A stretch of DNA of 64,000 bases, from contig JAKZAP010000008.1 in assembly GCA_023053575.1 (NCBI GenBank), positions 3,242,715 to 3,306,714 of the forward strand. Direction: 5' to 3'. Below, in pieces: positions 10,801-22,800 of this stretch. The notes beneath the pieces were generated by a model, which saw nothing but the letters and a program-made list of their open reading frames with translations, had not been told where the DNA came from and made no database searches. Each line of letters opens with the position of its first letter. Position 1 is the stretch's first letter. This DNA is from Branchinecta lynchi (Eukaryota > Arthropoda > Branchiopoda > Anostraca > Branchinectidae). A program made the position numbers and the translations under genes.

Positions 10801-13800
10801 GGTCAGGGAATCTACCGGACTTTGCTCCATGGAATCAACCAGAATTTGGCTCAGGGAAATACCGGAATTTTGTTTGCTTACCGGATAAGTATAGATTTAC
10901 AGCTTAACAGGATGGCCCTGGCACACAACTTACCAGAGCGATTCTTGCAGACAGACAACATTGCTGTGTACCGGAACATTCATCGAGTGATTCCAGTTTA
11001 TCTCCTAAGTTTCTGTAGCTTTCAAGAATTAGGCAACCTACTGAAATCCATCATTTCCAACTACAAATACTGTTCCAGGAATAATATCACTTTACCGTCT
11101 ACCCCAGTTTCGACAGCTTTCTCAGCTCCTTTCCGGTGTAAAGCCGAGAACAGTTCGAAGACGAGTTAGCCTTGTTCCGACATGATCTCAAGATCGCCTC
11201 GAAACAAGCAAAAAGAAAATATTCAAAGTTTTTCGTGAACTGAAAGAGTCTTACCGCTGGTGTCGAAAGCCTTCAAGCTGGCCAAGACAACCCCTGTTAC
11301 CTCAGAAAAAGGGGAAAGACTGTTAATTAAGCTTAGTGTTAGTTAAGAGCACTTTGTGTTCAACATTGACAGGCGTCTTTTACTAATCGCATTTGAACCA
11401 AACTAGTTGTCGAATGTGAAATTGGATGTGTTCTGAACAAATGGAAAACGCTTAGAACACGACGAATAAATGTGTAGGGTGGGTTGAGGGTAGAAGACTT
11501 TTTAGTTTTAACTGGCAATCTTAAAGTTTAACCGAATAGGTCTGAGGTCCAACACGTCTAGTAACCAGGGGCGTCAACTGGGGGGGGGGGGGGGGAGGGG
11601 GGACGCCCCCCCTCCCTAATGCTATCGGCCAGTCGGTGAAAAATAACCGGCGCCACGATTTTTCGTCAAAACAGTTGATTTTTTCCATGAAAACAGTCGG
11701 TTTTGGTGAAAATTGGTCGATTTTTCGACAAAATATCGCAGTTGGTTTTTCTGAAAATCAGTGGATTTTTCTGAAAATCAATCGATTTTTTTCAAAAATA
11801 TCATTTTTTGTTGAAAACAGTCGTTTTTTGTGCAGAAAAAGTCGGTAAAAATTACCAGCCAGTCGGTAAATGCCTCGTCCCCCCAAACAAATTTTGGCTA
11901 GTAACGCCTCTGCTAGTAACATTATTCACTTAAATATTCCTGAAAATCCGATAAAAATGCGTTACCTCGTTTCGCCTTTATCCAGGGATAGTCGATTTCA
12001 TAGAATGAACTTATTCTTTCTGATTTGTCATAGCTCTATGTGCTTGTCCCTCTATGCTTGAAATATTTACCAACTAGAAATGTCAGCCGTTGCCGAAAAC
12101 TAAGAATTATAAAATACTTTTCTACAGGTGTAACTTCTCCGATGTCGCATCAATCGCCTTGGAAATGTCGCCTTTTGTTTAAGTTCAAACTCTCCGCGTT
12201 TGGATGAATTTTGGTTGGTCATGCAAGCAGCGCACGCTCTGAACGTTATTACGAAAAATACAAAATCTCTCAGATGTGTCAAAATATTTCAGTATTCAAA
12301 CATCAGAATGAAAAACAAGCTGAATTTTCAGTAAAACTTCATCGAGCCTATTTTTTGTTGTTTGTGACACGATAGAAGTCAGGACACAACAGTAGGCCTA
12401 TTCTAGAGTTTCTGCTGAGATGGTGATTACGGAGACATTTCCGGTAAAATCTGGAAAAATTCCGGTAAAACTTCGACAAATTTCGGTAAAATTCAGAAGC
12501 CGCACCCCCCTATCAGGAAGGTTTCGGGACGCCCCCGGGGGGGGGGGGGGGGGGGGCGGGGGACGCTTCCACATAAGCTAGGACAATAAAATTTGGAAAG
12601 CATATCAGGGAACCGACCAGGTTAACTTGGAAATAATCACATATTAGGTACTTTCCTAGGTCGACCTGGAAATAGTTCCTTCCCCGACACGGTGATGCTG
12701 GGGGAGTGGAGGGATGGGGAATCCAGCATCTAGTGACATGCAGAACTTTAGAACGGGTGATCGGAAGTGAATGAAACTTGAGAAGTGTCAGGAACAAGTG
12801 CCTCAGATGATCAATTTCAAGTTCGGAACGAATCCTATAACTGGGGGGGGGGAGTTGGAGGGGGGTGCAAGAAATCTCGTGAAATGCTTAGAGTCGAGAG
12901 ATCGGGATGAATGAAACTTGTCAGGCATGTTAGGGACTCTTGTCAGATTGGCTTAAAAATAGTCCCTCCCCCGATCCGATCATCGTTGTGGGAGAAACAG
13001 TTACCAGTGAGTGGAAAACCATTTCAGATTTAGTAGATCAAGTCGATTTTCTGATGAAATGAATATCTGGAGAGAGATGCGGCCTTGACAACTGCAAACC
13101 GTATCTGAAAAACATGCTTACTGTTCTTACAAGTGCCATATGAGCTTTCAGCTCTTGTTCGTACAACGTACACAACAAAATATATTTACCTGGCTCAATA
13201 ACACAACATAAGTCTCTGTTTTAGGTGACCTTTTGGAAGATTGGATTGTATGTCTTTGGAAAGAAGTATCGAGTGATGAGCAAGCCAACCAGGTTCGAAT
13301 TCAGAGGAGTACAGTGATCTCGAAGATTTCATACATGTTATGTGAGAAATTAAAGCAACCGCGCGGGGTCTGGTACCACTCTTTGGAACTGTTTGAAAGG
13401 TAATCGACAATTCAGCTTCTTCAGATAGAGGCGAACAAAGCGCGTAGTGAAAACCGCAGAAACTGATTACGGGATTCGGTGTGGAACACTAAAAATATAA
13501 ATGAGCATATACTTGTTTAACTGAAAAGCCAGATTACTTTGGGATCCCAAAACGTAAGTGGAGGGATACTTATGACTTCGTAAAAGCTGTCCGTCTATCC
13601 CTCCGTCCGTCCGTCCGTCCGGCCAAAACCGGAAAGTGTGTTCAAAGTAAAAGTTTTGCTTAGAGCTCATTAGATGTTCAATTTAGGGGTAAGAAAACAT
13701 GCTAACATTTGTATGAAAATCAATTTATCGTCGGACAAGTAGTTCGCCCGGAATCCGGCCGAAACAGTAACATTTTTTAAAGTAAATGTTTTAATTTTAA

Positions 13801-16800
13801 GTTGATTAGATATTCGATTTAGCGGTAAGAGGACATGCTGAATCTGCATTTCACAATCATTTCTACCCTGACACAATACCAGGGATTGGAAACTTATCCT
13901 TATTCAACATGTGCAAGATAAAATAAGAATACGTATGATGCATCGCAGAGATGTTCTTGGTTCTGTGTTGCACTTCCTCACATTCTTTTTCCGTCTGCTT
14001 TCTTTTCTTCTTTCCGTCCTTCCGAACTCGCTGCGCTAAAAGTTACCTATTTGGATGTTTCTTCGTCGCTATCAAAAATCATCGACAACAGAACCCAACC
14101 AGCGCACGACCTTCTACACTGCTTCCTGGCCGACGATTGAAATTAAGTGTCTTTTTGTGTATGTTTATGTGTTTTATTTATTTTCTTCATTTACTCCGCT
14201 TTCTGAAAACGGCGGGTTATAAATAAATTACTTACTTACTTACTTATTATAAATTCTCTAAATTCCTTCTTGGTTTCCCGATTTCTGCGAGTAACTCTTT
14301 CCTAACTTCGAATTTTAAAGTGAAGAATCCTTTGGAAACTTTAAATAGTAAAATCCAGAACTTTCATAAAAAGGCTGACAACATTCTTCTTCATCACAAC
14401 CTTTTTCCTTTTTTCACGAAAAAGCGCCCTGATTAGTTTGTTTATTGTGAATTTAGTTTTTTTTTTCCATATATTTCGTTGTATATTTAGTAAGCTAATT
14501 TGTCTTTAATGGTCGGCTGTTTATTAGTATGTAAGTGGGTGTGAGTTTGATTGACATGTTGTTGTTCCTTTTTATACACTACTCTTCAGTTTTGAACGAT
14601 TCAAATAAATAATAATAATAACAATAATTGTTCGCCCAGTATCCGGCTGAAACCGGAAAATTTTGTTGAAAGTAAAGTTTTATCTGAAGTGTATTAGAGG
14701 ATCGACGTAGCGGTAAAGAGGCATGCTGAATCCGTATATAAAACTTATTTTCTCCTCGGACAAATAGTTCGCCCGGAATCTTGCCAAAACCTGAAAGTTT
14801 GAGAAATTGAATTCGGTTCTTTAAAAAAAAAATGCTTTTGAGCAAAATATAAATTTGCATAGGATCGTGACCGCGTTCTCATTTTTGTCTCAGGGGTTTT
14901 GCTTACAGATAAATTTCTAGTGCCCTTAAATTGCGTGCCAACACAGCCAAGTGCAAAAATGAAATACTTTGTACCAAACGATACAAGGCCGAGCCCAGGA
15001 TAATTTTTATCTCAAGGGCTTTGCTTAGAAAGGATTAGAACAAACCCACGAATTGGCAAATTCCATCTTTCATCCTCTGACCCAGCCTTGCAAGTGCCAT
15101 ATGAGCGAGAGAGAGAGAAATTTATTGAATAAATAAATAAAGCACTTCCTAGCTCTTGCTTTGAGCCGGAACCGTCTGTTTTTACCCTTTTAAGTGTCAT
15201 TTTTCGAGACAAAACTTCTGTTATGACCCTGTTACGTGTTATATTTCGCGAAAAGATAATACCACTGTTTCTCAACAGGTTCCTCTTCGAGTTATTCAAA
15301 GTGCTTGAGGCCCATGCGAAGACATCCAGTTGCGAGAAGAAGGCATGGGAGGAGCTAAAAGCGAGAAACAAAGAACAGATGCTCCTTAGGTTGGTCTCCT
15401 GTATTCAGATCGCCTCGAAGATAAACAATGCAAACAAGGTATAAAACAAACGAAACAACTGGAAAAGGCGTTTTAGTTGTTCGATTTTCTAGGACGTCCC
15501 TACATTTCCTTAAAATTTTGCGTTGTCCTCGTTCTTGCATTTCTTTCCCTGCACTTGTCCCTGCATACACTGTAAAAAGTTTCTCCGAATAAGGATGCAG
15601 TATTGGCTACTGGGATTAATCTTATCTCTATTGAGATAAAATTAATCCGGATTAGGGATAATCTTATATCAATAAAGACAAGATTAATCCCAGTAGCAAA
15701 TATTTTTTGTTACGTTGTATTCCTTCAAATACTGCGTTATCCCTCAGCACCTGTTAAGTGTTAATCCCGGTTTTCCTTGCCCTTCCTCGGCTGTGCTCAG
15801 CTGTTTCTGTTAACAGACGCTTTTAACAGCGAACCAGAGCAAAATAACACTAGACGACCAGACAACGAGACAGCAAACAACCAGAGCAAAACAACTCTAG
15901 TGTTGTTTTACTCTGGCGCGAACAGACGATCACGGTCGGGCGATCGTGGACTCGAATTCCTACCAGGCCGTTTTTGCATCATCGCCTCTTCCGTACGGAA
16001 AAGTTGATATTTTCACCACTTCATGGTGAAAGTGTAGAAAATCGGACCGAGAAAATCTAATCGTCTGCCCGCACCAGTAAAGTCGTGTCTACCTTTTTAG
16101 TTTTGTCTATCGGTTGTGACTCATGGGAGATCGGAAGCGGCAAGACATCGACATTGTCGATTCGTTGACGTCGAACGGAGGAAAAGCAGATGGGCTTTGG
16201 ATTTCTTTTGACTTTTGCTTAGAGTGTCTTCCTCTCACTAATAAAGACTCGAGTCTCATCTATGACCCTTCACAGAGAGCAAATCGCGGCTATGAACGAG
16301 ATTTTTCAATCGCAGGGACAGAAGATTTTTATCGCCTGGATGTTCACACTGAATTTCAATCAAGCAATCAATCAATTTTATTTAGAACCCTAATAGCACT
16401 AGGCTAACATGGGCCGGAAAAATAAACACTCACTACAATACAAGTAAGACGCAAACTAACAAACAATAAATAAGAAACGAACATAGATCACGAACAGTTA
16501 AAATGTTTAGTAAAATACGGAACAAATGAATTAAGGTATCTTTCGGAAGATTTCGTAGGTGGGGGAACAATCTTGGGTTTTGGGTCGTCCTTGCTTCGCG
16601 TATTCGGTCCATGAGAGGGTGTAAGGAAGTCTGGAAGGAGGGTCCTGTGGTGTTGAGAATTCAAAATTTGGTGGCCAAAACGCACGAGAAGATTATGTCT
16701 TCTTTCAGACAGTTTTTTTCGATATCGAGGATTTGAAGGCTTTCGTTATAAGATTTGTAATTGTGACCAAGTATTATTCTGCAGGCTCTCTTCTGCAGTC

Positions 16801-19800
16801 GTTCGATTTCGGCATCCTGAGATTTACTTAAGCCAGGATGCCAAATTTGGCAGCCGTACTCTGAAATGGGCCTTACATAATTTGTATAAAGTGTCACTAG
16901 TTCATGTCGTGGAACCCCAAACCGCTTCAGGTAAGAAAATGAACGAAGGGTGGCACAGCTATTTTTCACTATTTTTCCCACTTCACTTTTCCATTGGAGG
17001 TTATTATCCAGAATGATGCCAAGAATTTTTACAGAATTTTCAGTTTTCATCGACGATTCTGACTCGACTGTTTGTAGTACTTGTTTAGTGAAGTTAATCC
17101 TCATGACGTGACTTTTGGAGTTGCTGACTTCTAATTTGACATCCGAGCATTGCTGATGGAGATTGGCGATCATGTCATGGAGCATCCGATCTTCATTGCT
17201 TTGAATATCACGTAGAAGAGGAAGTGTGAGGTCATCAGTAAACTTTAAATGGTTTCCTATGTTCATCATGAGTTTGTTGACTACCATCAAAAACGCCAAG
17301 GGCCCGAGACGAGTCCCTTGTGGTGCGCCACAAGTTATCCTAACAGGCGGTGAAATGTCTTCATTGTTGAGCTGTACACCGTGTGATCGGTCAGTGAGAA
17401 AACTAGCGATCATCCGAACAAGGAATTTACGTGCACCCATGTCTATAGCAGCAATTACAACTTTTCCGTGATCGAGGTAGTCAAACGCTTTAATGAGGTC
17501 GGCGATCAGGAGGTCTACGTAAGAGTTTGCCTTTTCAAGATGCTTAAGGACGTCGTCAAGCAGGAGTGCGAGATAATGGATTGTGCTGTGACCAGGCCTA
17601 AAGCCAAATTGTCGAATGTCTAGAGAGTCTTCTATGTCACTGTACAGCCAGCGAAATAAGAAACCTTCAAAGACCTTTGAAAAAATCATTGTTTTCGAAA
17701 TTGGTCTCAAATCCGTAAGGCCAGTAGGGTTCGACGTTTTTGGAATGGGGGTGATGAAAGCTTGTTTAAAAGCTGACGGGTAAATTCCTTCTATCAAAGA
17801 CTGGTTGAATATAGCAGCAAGTGGAGCAGCCAATGCTTTTGCACAGGGGACGATAATCTTCGCCGGGACTTCATTTGGTGTGCTGGCCTTATTGAGATCA
17901 ATCTTACTTAGCTCATCTTTCACCTGCTCTGGAGAAATCGTTGGGATTTGAACTACCTCTTCTTCACGAGGTGGAAGCTCAGTGAGAGGCCCGTGTTTCC
18001 GGCAAATATCAGCAAAGAATGAGTTGATCTCGTCAGGAGAGAACGGTTCGCCATCATCCCGGAGAAGCTTCTTTTGCTTAATGTTTCTTCCCATCAATTT
18101 TTGGATGCTGCGGTGAAAGTTCTTGGGATCGCTTCGGAAAAGTTTCTCCGTAATGCTGATACCATGTTGTTTACGGGCATCCCGACACTTCCTGACTATG
18201 ATCTTGCCTATTTTCTTTGCCTCTTCTTTATTCCCGTTCGCAAAGAGACGATCCCTCTGTTTGATAAGGCGTCTTATCTCATCAGTTACCCACGGTTTAC
18301 CGCGAATATTTACAGTTTTCAGTTTTTCAGGAAAAAAAGCATCATATCCCTCCCACAGCAACTGAAGAAAGAGGTCAGTCATTGAGTTGGCATCATCAAG
18401 CTTCATCATATAGTTCCAGTTAAGGTTTTCAATTTCGTTTTTTAATTTCGTCGGCAACAGAACTTAACGCGAAAAATAACTAAAATAATTAAAAATAACC
18501 CTTAAAATAATTACGAATAAATTAATTTTTCTAAAAGTGAATCATCAAAAGGGTCGTCCATGTTGCTGCTGCGTGCATAAAATCGTACCGCCCGATTAAA
18601 GTTGAATTTTCCCCACATTGAAAATCGCCTGACGAAGCAACAGAAATTGGCGATTTTGAAGACGAAAATCTCGGCGATGGCCGATATCGCCTCAGTGTGA
18701 ACGTCTGTGGGAACCTAGGGTGAGTAAGACACCTATTGGTGTGGAATAAAATCCCAGCGAATGAAGGAATCGCACGCCTTCCAGTACTCCGACCGAATGT
18801 CTAGCTACATCTTTAATAGGTTTTCCTGTCTTCGTTAAAGTTTAACTGAAAAAAACAACTTATTTTTGTATCATTAATCAGAATCATTTTATTTTTCACA
18901 AACATTCGTTAAAATAGCCTGGGATGTCAAAACGTTAAATAAATGCACGAAATAAATACATTATAAGCAGTATTGGTTATAAGCACTAATAATACAATGC
19001 ATTTTTGGGATTGTGTTAAAGATTGACCGAAAATGGCTGGGATATGACAATCTAGTTACCGATCACTTATTCAATTAAACTGGCTTAAAGACCCGCTGAA
19101 AATGCGTTACTTCGTTGTTCCGCTATTCAAGAACAATCGATTTTGAATTATTGGAATTTTCGTGAAATTTGTGGTACCTCTATGTGCTTGTATTTTTGTT
19201 GTATCCCTACGAGAAAGATTTACGATTTTTTATTTGTTCAGGCCCTAAGCAATCTTCACCAATCTCTACACTTCCCACTTGAAAACCCTCTTTTCATAGT
19301 AGAATTTACGCTGTGGGGACGGCCGAAGATATTCTAAACGTCATAACTAGAGCAGATAGTGAAAAATAAAATAAGAAATGCCTTAGCAGAATCCAAATAA
19401 TTCAGTGTAGCCAATTAAATTACACAACAATAAAGTGGCTTTTCAGTTAAACTTTAAGGGATTTTTTCATTTTTCACTTTTTGCTCTAGAATGACGTTCA
19501 GAATATCTGCGGTCGCTCTCATAACGCAAATTTCTACTATGACGCAGACAAATTTAATCTCAATACATTCGCGGCGTTTCAGTGGCCAGAGATCAGCTTG
19601 TGGAATCTAACTCACTTTGTGAACACTTATTTTTCGTAAATTGTTTTCGTCCAGCGTACAACACAGATACAACCACATAGCCTACAAATCAGACAAGGAA
19701 ATTCTATTATTTGAAAATCGATTATTCACGAATAGCGGAGGGACGAAGTAACGCATTTTCCCCGGGTTTTCAAGCTTCTTTAAGTGAATTAGTGATGGGT

Positions 19801-22800
19801 AGCTAGATTGTCATATCTAAGCCCTTTTCAGCTAAACTTTAACGTTTCCAGTTATGTTTCTCTTCTGTTCATTTACCCATATAAACGAAACAAAAAATGC
19901 TGGTTTGCCATTGAAGTTTAACTGAAAAGCCAACTTATTTTTGTGTCATTTAATTGAAAACATTGAATTATTTGGATTCTGCAAAGATTTTTTGTCCACT
20001 ATCTACTCTACTTAAGGCGTTCATAATATCTGCGGCCGTCTCTACAACGGAAATTCTACTACGACGCGGGAAATTTTAATCTCAACACAGTAGCGGCTTT
20101 TTAGTGGGCAGTGGTGAGACTGGTGAAGATGCTTAGTGCCTGAGCAAAGCAAAAATCAAAAATATTTCTCGTAATGCATACAACAAAATACAAGCGCATA
20201 GAGGTACCACAAATCACACGGAAATTCTATTTTTGAAAATCTATTATTCTTGAATAGCGAAATAGCGAAGTAACGCATTTTCAGCGGATCTTCAAACCAG
20301 TTTTGGTGAGTAAGTAATGAGTAACTAGATTCCCCTATCCAAGCCCTTTTCAGTTAAACTTTAACGGGACACACGAAACAAAGCACTATCCTCCGCTGGG
20401 TTGGACTAAAACCAGGAAGGGAATACTAAAACGAGGAAGGGCATACGCCAGAATTCGGCGCACCGTTCCCTTCCTCTATTTAGTATTCTTTGAGGGGTCG
20501 GCAACTTTTCAAATTCAAAGTTCACCCTTCCTCGTTTTAGTATCCTGACATGGGTAGGCATTAAGTCCAGCGAGGGGTCGGCAACTAAGATGTTTCAAGT
20601 CAACTATTTCCTTCCTCCTCTGTCCTTTTAGTACCTTGAAAGTACTAAAACGAGGAAGGAAATTTGAAATTAGTCTTCTTTGAAGGGTCGGCTACTTTTT
20701 AAATTCAAAGTTCACCATAGTATCCTGACATGGGTAGGCATTAAGTTCAGTGAGAGGTCGGCAACTATAAAAATTCTAATTCACCTTTTTTTCTCGTTCT
20801 TTGGGTAGCGACTAAAATCCTCCGAGTCCAGTGATGGGTCGGCAAGTAAGATGTTTCAAGTCCACCATTTCCTTCCTGGTTTTAGTACTTTAAGGTACTA
20901 CCCATGACAAGCTACCAAAACGATGACAGAAACAGTAGACTTTATAATTTGATAGTTGCCGACGATGCAAAGAAGAATAATTTCCTTCCTCGTGTTCGTA
21001 CTTTCAAGGTACTAATACGAGGAAGGAAATGGTGGATTTGAAATATCTTAGTTGCCGACCCCTCGCTGGACTCGGAAGATTTTAGTCGCCTGCCGTCAGA
21101 ACGAGAAATGAAAAGGTGAATTACAATTTGTATAGTTCCCGATCCCTCGCTAGACTCGGAGGATTTTAGTTGCCGATAGTCGAAAAGAAGAATAATTTCC
21201 AATTTCCTTCCTTGTTTTAGTACTTTCAGGGTAGTAAAATGAGGAAGGAAATGGTGGACTTGAAATACAATTTGTATAGTTGCCGACCCCTCGCTGACCC
21301 GGGAGGATTTTAGTTGCCGAAGTTGCAAAGAGGGATAATTTAAAATTTTCTTCCTCTTATTAGTACTTTCAAGGTACTAAAACGAGGACGGAAATGCTGG
21401 ACTTGAAATATCTTAGTTGCCGATCCCTCGCTGGACTCGGAGGATTTTAGTCGCCTATCGTCAGAACGAGAAATGAAAAGGTAAATTACAATTTGTATAG
21501 TTCCCCACCCCTCACTGAACTTAATGCCTACCCATGTCAGGGTACTAAAAGGAGGAAGGGATGTTGAACTTTGAATCTGAAAAGTTGCCGACCCCTCAAA
21601 GAATACTAAATAGAGGAAGGGAACGGTGCGCCGAATTCTTGCGACAGCCTTCCTCGTTTTAGTATGACCTTCCTCGGTTTAGTATACCCTTCCTGGTTTT
21701 AGTATGCCTTTCTGCTTTTCTCGCGTTCCCTTCCCTTCCTGGTTTTAGTTGATCCCATCCTCCACTACCCTTCCTCTCGCCGAAACGGCCGAAAACCTGT
21801 CATCATGAAAGGCTTCCCCATGTCACAGTTGTATCATTTTCTCCCATTTCAACCAGTTTCTTGCCGCCTGTGATATTTTCTTTTTTGTGTAGGCTGTTAA
21901 CAAGAAGCAAGCCATGGAAGTGATCAATGGAGGTTTGAGGAAGTTCCAGCTATCGACCATTGTCAAATCCGAGGTTCGAGTCTTGGATATAGTCAGGTTC
22001 AGAGTATCGCCCACGACACTGCTGGTCTACTACGAAACTACGTTTTCTGCGATGGCTCTAGATTTGCTAAAACGAGGAGTGCAGTTTAGGACAGGTAACA
22101 GACGAGAAAATGAAAGTGTTGATCCCATTATGGTGTCGGCAAAGTAGCCGAATTACAACAAGGGCCCACAATAATTGTTAAAGAATTGTTTGTTCACAAG
22201 GCCCTTCTTCTGGCTTCTTCAAGGGCCGACATCTTCCTTAGGGTCGGTCTTCTCCACTATAACTTGCTCCTAAGGCGTATTCTCGCCGTTCCCCGAGGAC
22301 TCCATTTGAGGAGTTCCCGCGCTTTTGTTTGTCCCAGGGAATCACTCCCCCTATTCTCGCGAGTCCCCACGGACAGGGAATGCTCCGATTGTCGTCCGTG
22401 TCGTCACCATCATCAAAAAAGGAATCCCTTTCAGATCCAGAGGGGAATCAATTTCTGCTGGTGTTGGTGCAGTGTAAAAGTAATTAAAAACAATAAAAAA
22501 GGGGTACCTAATCTGTTTGTACTTGTGTAGTAATGACGGCAAGCTAAGAGTTTAACGCCAAATGTAATAATAATAATAATAAAAATAAAAATAAACAAAA
22601 CCAAAAATAATGTGTATCCAGACTAATTTCGTCAACTGTAATTGCTTTTAGAACAAAATCAATTTTGCTAAGCATTCTCTGTGTTTCTCGTTGTTTTCGG
22701 TACGCAGAGTCCGCGTAGAGTGACTCCCTCTATTCTCGCCGTTCCCTCCGACTCCCGGAGGAGTCCTCGGGGAACGGCGAGAATCCGCCTCTAGTCTGGA

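Larger units (their letters stand above)
9316..13159 (+). repeat. 144-bp-monomer hairpin element, copy 3 (interrupted)
   Basis: The left palindrome has arms TGGCACTTGAG and CTCAAGTGCCA (9316-9341), followed by a GTCGGTCTGTCTGTCC-type simple repeat. Monomers containing GATGAAACTTG occur at about 9438, 9768, 12585 and 12910. The right end, CAAGTGCCATATGAGC..GCTCTTGTT, is at 13129-13159. Between about 10140 and 12520 it is interrupted by a minisatellite, unidentified sequence and a hAT element. It lies in CNTD1 intron 2. Confidence 0.8.
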
